Shown here piece by piece: positions 1-7,559 of a stretch of 64,000 bases of DNA; position 1 is the first letter of the stretch; the number at the start of each line of letters is the position of its first letter. Source of the stretch: Fictibacillus arsenicus (GTDB lineage: Bacteria; Bacillota; Bacilli; Bacillales; Fictibacillaceae); contig NZ_CP016761.1 of the NCBI RefSeq assembly GCF_001642935.1, positions 1,488,001 to 1,552,000 of the forward strand, given 5' to 3'. The notes under the pieces are model-generated. The model saw only the letters and a program-made list of their open reading frames with translations. It was not told the origin of the DNA and searched no databases. The translations under genes were made by a program, and so were the position numbers.

Positions 1-1
1 C

Positions 2-406
2 TTTATCATGGAACTCCCTGACGGGTACGATACGATTTTAGGGGAGAGAGGGCTTGGTCTTTCTGGAGGACAAAAACAGAGGATTTCCATTGCCAGAGCC
101 ATCCTTATCGATCCAGCCATTCTCATATTAGATGATGCAACAAGTGCAGTTGATATGGAAACAGAGTTTGAAATACAGCGTGCTTTAAAAGAAGTCATGG
201 ATGATCGGACGACTTTTATTATCGCTCATCGTATTTCATCTTTAAAACATGCGGATGAAATATTGGTCCTTAATGAAGGGGCGGTCATAGAGCGGGGAAC
301 TCATGAGGAACTTATTCAGAAAGGGTCAGGAAACTATCGCAGAATCTATGACATCCAATATCAAGACAAAAATAAAGTGTTTCAAAATAACGGGCAGGGG
401 GTGTAG
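2..406 (+). CDS. ABC exporter half-transporter, C-terminal end (partial)
   Basis: Only the end of a nucleotide-binding domain is in the window; the frame is open from base 2 and the transmembrane part lies upstream. The ABC signature LSGGQ, the Walker B stretch [12 protein letters not shown] and the H-loop IIAHR are visible. The residue after the Walker B Asp is Asp, where an active exporter has catalytic Glu. The next gene starts 2 bases after this stop and encodes a partner with a canonical Glu but a degenerate signature. This is the pattern of heterodimeric multidrug exporters such as YfiBC or BmrCD, in which one ATP site is catalytically weak. The exact substrate cannot be told. Confidence 0.9.
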   Translation, partial: FIMELPDGYDTILGERGLGLSGGQKQRISIARAILIDPAILILDDATSAVDMETEFEIQRALKEVMDDRTTFIIAHRISSLKHADEILVLNEGAVIERGTHEELIQKGSGNYRRIYDIQYQDKNKVFQNNGQGV

Positions 407-408
407 AA

Positions 409-2217
409 ATGGATAAGAGAAAAAAATCAGCCCGTTTCCGTTATTCTTCCGAGCAGGTGATCGACAAACCGTTTAACTGGAGTCAGATCATCAGGCTGTT
501 CGGCTATATGAAACCATACAGCAAAAACCTGCTTCCTAAAGCGTTTTTAGCGATGATGGTCACAACTGCAGTCAGACTTGCTGTTCCTGTATTCATTGGG
601 GTGCTGACGTTTGATCATGCGATAAAGAACAAAGATACATCACTTCTAATTAAATTAATCATTGCTATATCGGCTCTTTATCTTATCTCATGGGGAGCGA
701 ATACACTCCGGATACGATGGATGAATTATCTGGGACAATATGTGATCTATGATATTCGCCAGCATCTGTTCAAACATATCCAGCGACTGTCACATCGTTT
801 CTTTGATCAGCGTTCGGCAGGATCGATACTCGTTCGGATCATCAACGATGTTAACTCCCTGCAGGATCTATTTACAAACGGTGTTATCAACGTACTTATG
901 GATGTAATCATGCTTTTTGGTATCATCGTAATCATGTTTGTGTACAGTCCAGAGCTGACTCTGGCAATAATGGTGATTTTACCGCTGATGTTCTTCATTT
1001 CTACAAGCTTAAGAAAGAAAATAAGACGTTCCTGGCAGGTTGTCCGCATTAAGCAGGCAAAGCTGAACTCGCATCTGAACGAAAGTATTCAGGGGATAAG
1101 AGTTACAAAGTCTTATACACAAGAAAAAGAAAACATGAGCTTTTTTAACGGAGTAAATAATGAGACATATGACAGCTGGAAAACGGCAACACAGCAAAAT
1201 GCTTTGTTCCGTCCTTTTGTAGAAATGTCTAACGCGATCGGTACAGCGATATTATTATGGTTTGGGGCTTACTTGATTCAGGGTGAAGCTTTGGAAATCG
1301 GTGTTTTTGTTACCTTTGCATTTTATCTGGGGATGTTCTGGGAGCCGATCTCCCGTTTAGGGCAAGTGTATAATCAGCTTTTAGTAGGAATGGCTTCATC
1401 TGAACGAATCTTTGAATTTTTGGATGAACAGCCTAATGTTCACGAGAAAAAAGGTGCCTTTGAGTTTTCAAGAATAAAAGGAGAAATTGAGTTTAAAAAC
1501 GTTGAATTCTCTTATGATGATAAACGAAAAGCATTAAAAGGAATCGACCTGACGATTGGGGCAGGTCAGACTGTAGCTCTTGTGGGTCATACAGGGTCAG
1601 GTAAGACCACGATCGCAAACCTGGTGAGCAGATTCTACGATCCAACTTCAGGTGATGTTTTGATCGACGGTGTAAACTTGAAAGATGCCAGCTTAGGCAG
1701 CCTTCGTGAAAAGGTGAGTGTAGTTCTTCAGGATACCTTCATCTTTTCGGGAACGATCATAGAGAACATCCGGTTCGGAAGACCTGATGCGACTGATGAA
1801 GAAGTTAAAAACGCTTCGAAAGCGGTAGGAGCACATGCTTTTATTGAAAAACTTTCTGATGGTTATGAAACAGAGGTTGAAGAGCGAGGGAATGTTTTAT
1901 CAGTAGGAGAGAGGCAGCTGCTTTCCTTTGCACGTGCTTTACTCGCTGACCCCGATATTCTAATTCTGGATGAAGCGACAGCAAGCATCGATACAGAATC
2001 TGAACAAAAAATCCAAACGGCTCTTATGACTTTACTGAATGGAAGAACAGCTATTATTATAGCGCACAGACTTTCCACAATCAGGGAAGCAGATAATATC
2101 GTTGTCCTGGATCATGGAGAAATCATTGAGCAAGGAAATCATAACGAACTCATGGATGATGAAGGGGTTTATTATCACCTCGTGGTTTCACAGTTTAAAA
2201 TGCTTGATGCGATTTAA
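409..2217 (+). CDS. Heterodimeric ABC multidrug exporter, second subunit (YfiC-like)
   Basis: This is a 602-residue half-transporter in the inner membrane: an N-terminal six-helix exporter domain (about residues 35-330) followed by an ATPase domain. It has Walker A GHTGSGKT, Q-loop VLQDTF, a degenerate signature LSVGE in place of LSGGQ, and a canonical Walker B ILILDEATASID with the catalytic Glu. Together with the preceding gene (Walker B Asp, good signature) it would form one degenerate and one active ATP site. The length matches B. subtilis YfiC (about 604 residues). The pair probably exports hydrophobic drugs or lipids, but the substrate is unknown. A copy of the dispersed repeat follows directly. 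Confidence 0.9.
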   Translation: MDKRKKSARFRYSSEQVIDKPFNWSQIIRLFGYMKPYSKNLLPKAFLAMMVTTAVRLAVPVFIGVLTFDHAIKNKDTSLLIKLIIAISALYLISWGANTLRIRWMNYLGQYVIYDIRQHLFKHIQRLSHRFFDQRSAGSILVRIINDVNSLQDLFTNGVINVLMDVIMLFGIIVIMFVYSPELTLAIMVILPLMFFISTSLRKKIRRSWQVVRIKQAKLNSHLNESIQGIRVTKSYTQEKENMSFFNGVNNETYDSWKTATQQNALFRPFVEMSNAIGTAILLWFGAYLIQGEALEIGVFVTFAFYLGMFWEPISRLGQVYNQLLVGMASSERIFEFLDEQPNVHEKKGAFEFSRIKGEIEFKNVEFSYDDKRKALKGIDLTIGAGQTVALVGHTGSGKTTIANLVSRFYDPTSGDVLIDGVNLKDASLGSLREKVSVVLQDTFIFSGTIIENIRFGRPDATDEEVKNASKAVGAHAFIEKLSDGYETEVEERGNVLSVGERQLLSFARALLADPDILILDEATASIDTESEQKIQTALMTLLNGRTAIIIAHRLSTIREADNIVVLDHGEIIEQGNHNELMDDEGVYYHLVVSQFKMLDAI

Positions 2218-2224
2218 AATCAAA

Positions 2225-2448
2225 GGCTGTTTTGGTAAGCTTTGTTGATTTTGAAGGTAGTTGATCTCCGTTTCAGGATGCTCGCTTTCCGCGGGGCGTG
2301 CGGTGAGCCACCTTGCTGCACAGCATCTGCTGTGTCTCACCTGTCACGCTGATCCCGCTGGAGTCTCGCACCTTACACTCCAATCAACCTGCCAATGGAG
2401 GCAAAATACAAAAAATCCACCAAAAGCAACAATCTTTTAGAAAAGAGT
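2225..2448 (-). repeat. Dispersed GC-rich intergenic repeat, copy 1
   Basis: Reverse orientation relative to the reference orientation used here (which runs from TCTAAAAGATTGTTGC to CGAAAACAGCC). It contains the conserved blocks GCTTTCCGCGGGGCG and GAGTCTCGCACC and the outer arms TTTGTTG and CAACAATC. The variable centre forms a hairpin with arms CACAGCA and TGCTGTG. It fills most of the gap between the ABC exporter and the convergent zinc gene. No coding potential is apparent. Confidence 0.85.
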
Positions 2449-2458
2449 CAAATCAAAA

Positions 2459-2492
2459 AAACGCCTGGGAAATGATTCCCAGGCGTTTTGCT
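2459..2492. terminator. Bidirectional intrinsic terminator
   Basis: Perfect 11-bp stem ACGCCTGGGAA / TTCCCAGGCGT with loop ATGA. It is flanked by an A-run on the left and a T-run on the right, so it can stop transcripts from both sides. It sits between the exporter operon and the convergent zinc-binding protein gene. Confidence 0.9.
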
Positions 2493-2494
2493 TT

Positions 2495-3454
2495 TTATTG
2501 AAGCGCTTTTGATAATGTTTCAATGTTTTCTTTCATGATGGAAAGATAATCACGGTCGTTCTTCAAATCGTCTTTTGTCAGTGTTTCAAGATTGTGCAGC
2601 GTCAATGTCTTGGCTCCGACTTCTTTATTGATCATCTCAGCCACTTTATTATTAACATTTTCTTCGAATAGGATATAACGGATCTTTTCTTTCTTAGCAC
2701 CTTGAATGATGTTTTCGATCTGATGCTGACTTGGTTCATGAGATGGTGAGAGCCCGCTGATCGCAATCTGTTCTAGATTGTAACGCTCAGCCCAATAACC
2801 ATAAGCAGCGTGAGATACAATAAAAGAGTTCTTTGGAGCTTCTACAACTTTACTCTTAAAAGAAGCGTCCAGCTCTTTTAAATCTTTAATCAATGCAGTA
2901 TGATTCTTTTTAAAATCCTCTTTTGCGTCAGGTTTGACTTTCACTAGACCGTTATAGATATTTTCCGCCATTTTTTGAGCTAGAACCGGGTCAAGCCAGA
3001 TATGAGGGTCCTGTGAGCCATGTTCGTGATGTTCTTCTTCATTCCCATGTGCTTCTTCACCTTCATCATGTGCACCTTCTTCTTCTTGCTCTTCTGTATG
3101 CGCGAGTTCTACTCCTTTTGCAGCATCTACAATTGGAACGTTTTCTTCTTTTAACGTATCCGCAACTGAAGAAGAGAACTCATCGGATTCCATCTTATTG
3201 TAAACAAACGCATCGCCTTCTGTTATCTCTACCATTTTCTTAGTCGATGGCTCATACGTATGTGCATCTGCTCCTGGTGGTATAATGGACGAAACCTCAA
3301 CATGCTTTCCACCAATTCTTTCAGTAAAATATTCTAAAGGATACATTGTTGTATATATATATAATGTTCCATCTTTTTTATCAGCACTTTTGTTCCCGCA
3401 AGCGGCAGTTGCGATCAAAAGAAAAATCATGCCTATCAAGCCTAGTCTTTTCAT
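2495..3454 (-). CDS. znuA: Zinc ABC transporter substrate-binding lipoprotein
   Basis: High-affinity zinc-binding protein of the ZnuA/AdcA (cluster A-I) family, anchored outside the membrane as a lipoprotein. The start is placed at the ATG preceded by AAAGGAG 10 bases upstream, giving 319 residues; an in-frame ATG 8 codons earlier has no such site. The signal peptide ends in a lipobox ATAACG. A His/Glu-rich acidic loop (around residues 118-145, HHEHG) followed by DPHIWLDP is the family hallmark of zinc rather than manganese binders. Later His and Glu ligands (VSHAAYGY, PSHEPS) are present. No permease or ATPase genes adjoin it. A Zur-like operator lies upstream. Confidence 0.92.
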   Translation of the reverse strand: MKRLGLIGMIFLLIATAACGNKSADKKDGTLYIYTTMYPLEYFTERIGGKHVEVSSIIPPGADAHTYEPSTKKMVEITEGDAFVYNKMESDEFSSSVADTLKEENVPIVDAAKGVELAHTEEQEEEGAHDEGEEAHGNEEEHHEHGSQDPHIWLDPVLAQKMAENIYNGLVKVKPDAKEDFKKNHTALIKDLKELDASFKSKVVEAPKNSFIVSHAAYGYWAERYNLEQIAISGLSPSHEPSQHQIENIIQGAKKEKIRYILFEENVNNKVAEMINKEVGAKTLTLHNLETLTKDDLKNDRDYLSIMKENIETLSKALQ

Positions 3455-3491
3455 CGGTTTCTCTCTCCTTTCAAACAATCCTTTTTTATTA

Positions 3492-3515
3492 TAAACGGAA
3501 TCATTACGATTTGCA
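3492..3515 (-). promoter_or_regulatory. Candidate Zur box upstream of znuA
   Basis: The bases read as an imperfect palindrome around GGAATCATTACGATTT, closely matching the Zur/Fur-family core TCGTAATNATTACGA. It lies about 40 bases before the znuA start, as expected for zinc-dependent repression. The gene product fits Zur rather than Fur or PerR. Not experimentally supported. Confidence 0.7.
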
Positions 3516-3534
3516 AAAGAATTTAACGGTTCAT

Positions 3535-3809
3535 TTCTAAAAGATTGTTGCTTTTGAACATTTTTGTGGAATATACTTCTTTGACTTGTTGATTGGAGCG
3601 CAAGGTGCGAGACTCCTCGAAAATGAAATTCACATTTTCTTCGTGCGATTTAAAGCTGCCGAAGCCTTCCTTGTCCTTCGGGATTAGCGGGCCAGGTGAG
3701 ACCCTGCAGGCTTGAAGAGCTAGGGGGCTCACCGCACGCCCCGCGGAAAGCGAGTCCTGTAGCGGAAATTAACCTCTTACAAAAGCAACAAAGTTTTCGA
3801 AAACAGCCT
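3535..3809 (+). repeat. Dispersed GC-rich intergenic repeat, copy 2 (insert-bearing subtype)
   Basis: Forward copy starting TCTAAAAGATTGTTGC and ending CGAAAACAGCC. Between GAGACTCCT and GATTAGCGGG it carries an extra segment of about 60 bp starting with a hairpin (GAAAATG ... CATTTTC). Copy 3 has the same segment. The central covarying hairpin is GGTGAG / CTCACC with inner CCCT / AGGG pairing. It occupies the gap between divergent znuA and the CBS gene; nothing else is evident there except the promoter below. Confidence 0.85.
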
Positions 3810-3900
3810 TTTTAAAAGCCTTGCACAAAGGAATGCGTTGAATGTAAGTGGAGATTTTAAAATAAGACAGTGGTTTAATAAAGCAGACCAAGTTCCTTTT

Positions 3901-3909
3901 TGATATAAT
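3901..3909 (+). promoter_or_regulatory. Extended -10 promoter for the CBS/crcB/dedA genes
   Basis: TGATATAAT is an extended -10 element (TGn plus a perfect TATAAT) about 70 bases before the CBS gene start. No convincing -35 hexamer precedes it, which is typical of extended -10 promoters. Confidence 0.6.
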
Positions 3910-3977
3910 GGAGTAGGTGTTAGAAAAAGCGTTTAATTAAGCGTGAATCATGCTTACAAAGGAGAGCGCGTACCAAC

Positions 3978-4400
3978 ATGAATATAGCTTTTTATTTGTT
4001 GCCTAAAGATGAAGTAAAGTACTTGAACCCTGAAGCAACTATGAGGCAGGCATTAGAGAAGTTATCTTATCACAAGTATACTTCAGTGCCGCTTGTATCT
4101 GAAGAAGGACGCTACATTGGAACGCTGACTGAAGGCGATCTTCTATGGAAGCTTAGGGAAGCTTTTGAAAAGGGTTATGATGAAGTTTTAAAGACAAAGT
4201 TAACTGATGTGCCGCAGCGTATAAATAATATATCCGTATCGATCAACTCAAATATGGAAGACCTTATTACTTTGTCTACTGACCAGAACTTTATTCCTGT
4301 TACCGATGACGATGGTCATTTCATCGGTATTATTAGAAGAAGAGATATCATCAAGTATTGTGCAAATTTAATTTGGAAAAAAGAACTGACAAAAGATTAA
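3978..4400 (+). CDS. CBS-domain pair protein
   Basis: A soluble protein of 140 residues made almost entirely of two CBS motifs (about residues 10-65 and 85-135: the first ends IGTLTEGDLLW, the second FIGIIRRRDII). Stand-alone CBS pairs bind adenine nucleotides and act as energy or second-messenger sensors; the ligand is not predictable here. It is preceded by AAAGGAG. A fluoride channel pair follows 46 bases downstream in the same direction, so co-transcription is possible, but a functional link is not known. It does not clearly match the c-di-AMP-binding DarB/CbpB sequence as I recall it. Confidence 0.85.
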   Translation: MNIAFYLLPKDEVKYLNPEATMRQALEKLSYHKYTSVPLVSEEGRYIGTLTEGDLLWKLREAFEKGYDEVLKTKLTDVPQRINNISVSINSNMEDLITLSTDQNFIPVTDDDGHFIGIIRRRDIIKYCANLIWKKELTKD

Positions 4401-4446
4401 GGCATGTGTCTTAATCTTTTTGTACATACAGGAGGAATAGTATAGG

Positions 4447-4836
4447 GTGAAAATCGCAGCAATCACTGCCGGTGGAATGCTTGGAGCTGTTCTCCGGTTT
4501 TGGATCGGTATCCTCCTTTATCAGCCCCATGCGCAGTTTCCGTTTCCCACCTTGGCGATAAATTTGATTGGAAGTTTTATTCTTGGGTGGTTTGTTGTTC
4601 ACGGATCTCAGCAAATAAAAAACAGAACACTCGTATTAGGAATTCAAACAGGATTTTTAGGTTCTTTCACGACGTTTTCAACATTTAATGCGGAGATTGT
4701 TCTGCTTTTGGATCAAGGACTTCATTCGATAGCTATCCAGTATTTCATAATCAGTGCAGTAATGGGTATTGGAGCGGTCTTACTCGGGATGAAATGCGGC
4801 TCAGTCCTTCTAGAGAAAGAAGGTGCTGAACAATGA
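4447..4836 (+). CDS. crcB: Fluoride channel subunit FluC/CrcB 1
   Basis: Small membrane protein (129 residues, four helices) of the CrcB/Fluc family, which exports fluoride through a dual-topology dimer. Family motifs NLIGSFILGW and GFLGSFTTFSTF are present. The start is GTG with GGAGG 10 bases upstream. It overlaps the next crcB gene by 4 bases (ATGA), so the pair is translationally coupled. Paired genes usually encode heterodimers whose two subunits insert in opposite orientation. I see no fluoride riboswitch upstream. Confidence 0.93.
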   Translation: MKIAAITAGGMLGAVLRFWIGILLYQPHAQFPFPTLAINLIGSFILGWFVVHGSQQIKNRTLVLGIQTGFLGSFTTFSTFNAEIVLLLDQGLHSIAIQYFIISAVMGIGAVLLGMKCGSVLLEKEGAEQ

Positions 4837-5180
4837 TATTAAGCTCTATTGCTGTGGCTGCCGGCGGAGCATGCGGTGCACTGGCTCGTTACTTTGTGAG
4901 TCAGCGATTAAATGGAGAAATTCCTTGGGGAACGTTTTGTGTTAATATTTTCGGATCGTTCTTATTAGGCTGGTATGTCGTGAATGAAGGACGGGAAATA
5001 CTAGATTCACTGTACGCAGCAGGTTTTCTAGGCGCCCTCACGACATTCTCGACACTTCAATTTGAAGTTGTTACACTTTATAAAAAAGATAAAAGAAAAG
5101 TTCTTTTTTATTTGGTCCTGACATACACATTAGGATTGATAGCTGCTTGGACAGGCTTTTTGGCAGCAGCAAAAATATAA
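4833..5180 (+). CDS. crcB: Fluoride channel subunit FluC/CrcB 2
   Basis: Second CrcB/Fluc paralog (115 residues, four helices) with NIFGSFLLGW and AGFLGALTTFSTL. The start overlaps the stop of the first crcB in the ATGA arrangement. Together they should form the heterodimeric inner-membrane fluoride channel. The DedA gene follows after 20 bases with its own ribosome binding site, so all three may share a transcript. Confidence 0.93.
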   Translation: MILSSIAVAAGGACGALARYFVSQRLNGEIPWGTFCVNIFGSFLLGWYVVNEGREILDSLYAAGFLGALTTFSTLQFEVVTLYKKDKRKVLFYLVLTYTLGLIAAWTGFLAAAKI

Positions 5181-5200
5181 TCAGAGGTTAAGGAGATACA

Positions 5201-5785
5201 ATGAAAGAATTAGTGATTTCACTGCTAGAATGGATTATGAGTTTAGGTCATTTAGGAATTGCACTTGGGTTGATGATTGAGGTCATTCCCAGTGAGCTTG
5301 TTCTATCTTACGGTGGGTACATGATTGCCAAAGGACATCTGAATTTCACCCTAGCTGTTATTGCCGGGACAATCGGCGGAACGCTGGCACAGCTTTTCTT
5401 ATATTGGATGGGCTATTATGGAGGACGACCGTTCTTAGAAAAGTACGGAAAATACATTCTAATCTCTAAAAAGCAAATTGACCTTTCAGAAAAGTGGTTT
5501 AATAAATATGGTACAGGCGTTATTTTCTTTGCTCGATTTATTCCGGTTGTAAGACATGCGATCAGCATCCCAGCGGGTATTGCAAAAATGTCATTTGCGA
5601 AGTTCACATTATTTACAACACTTGCTGTTATTCCATGGTCAATCTTCTTCATTGAATTAGGAAGCAGGCTTGGAAGCAACTGGGAAGACATCAAAACAAT
5701 CGCTGCCCCTTACACAAGAGGAATTATGATCGCAGCAGTCGTGATCATCTTCCTGTTTATCTTGTATAAAGTAAAAAAGAAATAA
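5201..5785 (+). CDS. DedA family membrane protein
   Basis: A 194-residue integral membrane protein of the DedA (SNARE-associated/VTT) family. The early acidic motif IEVIPSE and the conserved FARFIPVVRHAISIPAG stretch, including the essential Arg residues, are present, and the C-terminal helix ends in a Lys-rich tail. Members act in membrane homeostasis, and some flip undecaprenyl phosphate or phospholipids. The length and motifs resemble B. subtilis YngC. A ribosome binding site AAGGAG precedes the ATG. A terminator follows. Confidence 0.9.
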   Translation: MKELVISLLEWIMSLGHLGIALGLMIEVIPSELVLSYGGYMIAKGHLNFTLAVIAGTIGGTLAQLFLYWMGYYGGRPFLEKYGKYILISKKQIDLSEKWFNKYGTGVIFFARFIPVVRHAISIPAGIAKMSFAKFTLFTTLAVIPWSIFFIELGSRLGSNWEDIKTIAAPYTRGIMIAAVVIIFLFILYKVKKK

Positions 5786-5810
5786 GAAATAAGAATATGT
5801 TAATCAATGA

Positions 5811-5837
5811 GCCCACTTAATAATAAGCGGGTTTTTA
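5811..5837 (+). terminator. Intrinsic terminator after dedA
   Basis: Stem GCCCACTTA / TAAGCGGGT with one mismatch, loop ATAA, then a T-run. It ends the CBS-crcB-crcB-dedA unit. Confidence 0.75.
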
Positions 5838-5923
5838 TTTTGTTTAGAGGACAAATTCTAAGCGAATTCGTCCACATCATATATATCCCTACTGTGAAAA
5901 AATTTCTGAAGGAGGGAAGGGAT

Positions 5924-6115
5924 ATGGATACTTTCATAAAAAATTATCATGAAACCTATAATGCAGCAAAAGTGAACGAACTTTTGCTGCGGATTAAAGC
6001 TCATAATGAAAGGTCAGATATGACAGCGAAGGTCTCGGAAGCGATGCGGAACTGTGGTTTCAACAGCGGAGATATTGAGCAGGTGCTGAAGCAGCTCAGG
6101 GGGGACAGTCCCTAG
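5924..6115 (+). CDS. Small helical protein, unknown function
   Basis: A 63-residue protein with no signal peptide or membrane segment. The start is chosen at the ATG with AAGGAGGG 10 bases upstream; longer in-frame readings lack a ribosome binding site and overlap the preceding terminator. The sequence is rich in charged and amide residues and is probably all alpha-helical, with one Cys in RNCGFNSGD. I do not recognise the family. Confidence 0.7.
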   Translation: MDTFIKNYHETYNAAKVNELLLRIKAHNERSDMTAKVSEAMRNCGFNSGDIEQVLKQLRGDSP

Positions 6116-6164
6116 TCAATTACACTTAGCTGATTTTGTGTGTTTGGGAAGGACAGTCACGGTC

Positions 6165-6243
6165 AAGGCTCATAAATTAAAATGAAGGCTCATAAAAATT
6201 CCTGAAGGTTCATAAATCTTCACGAAGACACATAATAAACGTT
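6165..6243. repeat. Four degenerate 20-bp tandem units (AAGGCTCATAAA...)
   Basis: Units begin at 6165, 6185, 6205 and 6225. Each starts AAGG or AAGA followed by a CTCATAAA-like core, with a fixed 20-bp period and diverged tails. They lie in a 3' intergenic region just before a terminator. Similar short-period clusters occur at 24215-24283 and 37630-37800. Confidence 0.7.
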
Positions 6244-6290
6244 AAGCCGCTTCAAATTAGTGACTTCCACTAATGAGAGCGGCTTTTCCC
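6244..6290 (+). terminator. Intrinsic terminator
   Basis: Long hairpin with outer arms AAGCCGCT / AGCGGCTT and a nested ATTAGTG / CACTAAT stem, followed by TTTT. It ends transcription from the small helical protein gene. Confidence 0.8.
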
Positions 6291-6376
6291 GATGACTTTG
6301 AATGTATTTCCCACTTCAGACAAGCATTTTCTTCACGATTTAGGCAAAAATACGATATACTACACAGGAAGAGGTG

Positions 6377-6664
6377 ATGGCTTTGGAAATTACATTAAGC
6401 GCAAAAAAGTATATTGAAGAAGTGCTTGAAATGAATAACGCAAACGGAATCCGAGTTTATTTTGCAGGCATGGGCTGAGGAGGTCCAAAGCTTGGCCTGG
6501 CTCTGGATGAGCCGGAAAACTCAGATGTTATTGAAGAAATTAACGGAATTCGTGTTGCTTTTGACCAGAGAATTAAAGATCAGACAACTGCATTAAAGCT
6601 TGATTTTGAAGATTCTAAGCACGGCTCTGGATTAATTATGGTCGGGCAGGATGAATGCTGCTAA
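6377..6664 (+). CDS. HesB-like selenoprotein (TGA at codon 34 read as Sec)
   Basis: Reading through one TGA (6476-6478) gives a 95-residue HesB/IscA-like protein. The TGA lies in GMG-U-GGPKLGLAL, where HesB-like homologs have a Gly-Cys-Gly or Gly-Sec-Gly motif, and the frame continues open to CC-TAA. HesB-like proteins are an established bacterial selenoprotein family. A hairpin follows the TGA (separate entry). Two starts are possible: ATG at 6377, which is very close to the Shine-Dalgarno, or TTG at 6383, better spaced after AGAGGTG. Homologs bind or deliver iron or Fe-S clusters; the role of the Sec form is not known. A terminator shared with the convergent nuclease gene follows. Confidence 0.85.
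6497..6515 (+). promoter_or_regulatory. Candidate bacterial SECIS hairpin in the HesB-like gene
   Basis: Stem CTGGCTC / GAGCCGG (7 bp, one G-U pair) with loop TGGAU, G at loop position 2. The loop begins 25 nt after the TGA, within the range used for bacterial SECIS elements. An alternative, closer hairpin (AGG-U-CCAA / UUGG-CCU with a bulged U) covers 6481-6498. Confidence 0.6.
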
Positions 6665-6668
6665 AACA

Positions 6669-6709
6669 AAAACCGCTGTGACAGGAATTCCTGCCTCACA
6701 GCGGTTTTT
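6669..6709. terminator. Bidirectional terminator between hesB-like and nuclease genes
   Basis: Stem AACCGCTGTGA / TCACAGCGGTT with a second small palindrome CAGGAATTCCTG in the loop; A-run on the left, T-run on the right. Confidence 0.85.
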
Positions 6710-6718
6710 ATATTTCAC

Positions 6719-7426
6719 TTATTGCTGAGACTTCCGGAAACCGGCATCGATTGCTTCTTGCTCGCTGCAGAACCATTCTTCAGGTTTAGTAATTTTATAA
6801 TATCTGCCGCTTTCAACATGATAGATTTTTTCTCCGGAAGAGTTAATGTTCCCTTTAATCGTGCATTTTGAGTCAGCAGGCTCTTCGATTGGATCTTCTG
6901 CTTCTTCAGGAATATAACCATCCTCCTGTGAATAGTTCTCCAAACTCCAAATGCCATTCCCTTCTTTTTGAGCATGTTTTTGGATCTTCTCGTAGTCATC
7001 CACATATTTTGTGTTTGGCTCAAACACATAAGCCACTCGCGCAAATCCTTTTTCAAGCAGCGATTCTTGAACACTCTTATCGTCTGCATACACGTATGCT
7101 AAGAGTCTCCCGTACTTGTCCCGTTCACCAATTCCAAGCTCCAGCTCAACATTCGATCCGCTCAGCATGTTTTCGGTATGTTTGCTCGCTTCTTTACTAA
7201 ACGGCTGAACGGGTTTTTTTGGATGGACGCTCTCCGGGGTATCTACTAGTAAAAAGCGAACGGTTTCACTTTTACCATCGACTTTTACTTTTATCGTGTC
7301 ACCGTCGACTACGTCTAGAACTTGAACTGGAATTCTATCTTTTTCAGACGATAGCAACTGGCTGCATCCTGCGAGAACCAAGAAAATTGAAGAAAGAATC
7401 AGCCCAACTTTAAAGTTAAATTTCAT
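6719..7426 (-). CDS. Secreted thermonuclease-like lipoprotein
   Basis: A 235-residue extracellular lipoprotein. The signal peptide ends LVLAGC. The staphylococcal nuclease domain (about residues 30-160) shows VVDGDTIKV, the active-site Arg in VRFLLVDTPE, and a second Arg in ERDKYGRLLAYVY. The last 50 residues (from CTIKGNINSSG to EEWFCSE) form the small two-Cys C-terminal domain often attached to Bacillus nucleases. It resembles B. subtilis YncB/YokF. The start is the ATG spaced 8 bases after AAAGGA; another ATG three codons earlier overlaps that site. It probably degrades extracellular DNA for nutrition or competence. Confidence 0.9.
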   Translation of the reverse strand: MKFNFKVGLILSSIFLVLAGCSQLLSSEKDRIPVQVLDVVDGDTIKVKVDGKSETVRFLLVDTPESVHPKKPVQPFSKEASKHTENMLSGSNVELELGIGERDKYGRLLAYVYADDKSVQESLLEKGFARVAYVFEPNTKYVDDYEKIQKHAQKEGNGIWSLENYSQEDGYIPEEAEDPIEEPADSKCTIKGNINSSGEKIYHVESGRYYKITKPEEWFCSEQEAIDAGFRKSQQ

Positions 7427-7559
7427 ATGTATCATCCTTTAATAAGCCAATTTATTGTATATGAGTTACCCATATCTATTATAATAAAAGATAGATTGAA
7501 GAAATTATAGAATATCACATTACATGAAAAAAGTGGCGTATTCTAGAAAGGAGATTGCC

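Noticed and set aside
2313-2501. Short open frames inside the dispersed repeats (also at 9747, 30474, 53336 and 56558)
   Set aside because: They follow the repeat sequence, differ between copies and have no consistent start or conserved product.
4401-4446. Fluoride riboswitch before the crcB pair
   Set aside because: The space is only 46 bases and lacks the crcB-motif core; the upstream CBS gene region has none either.
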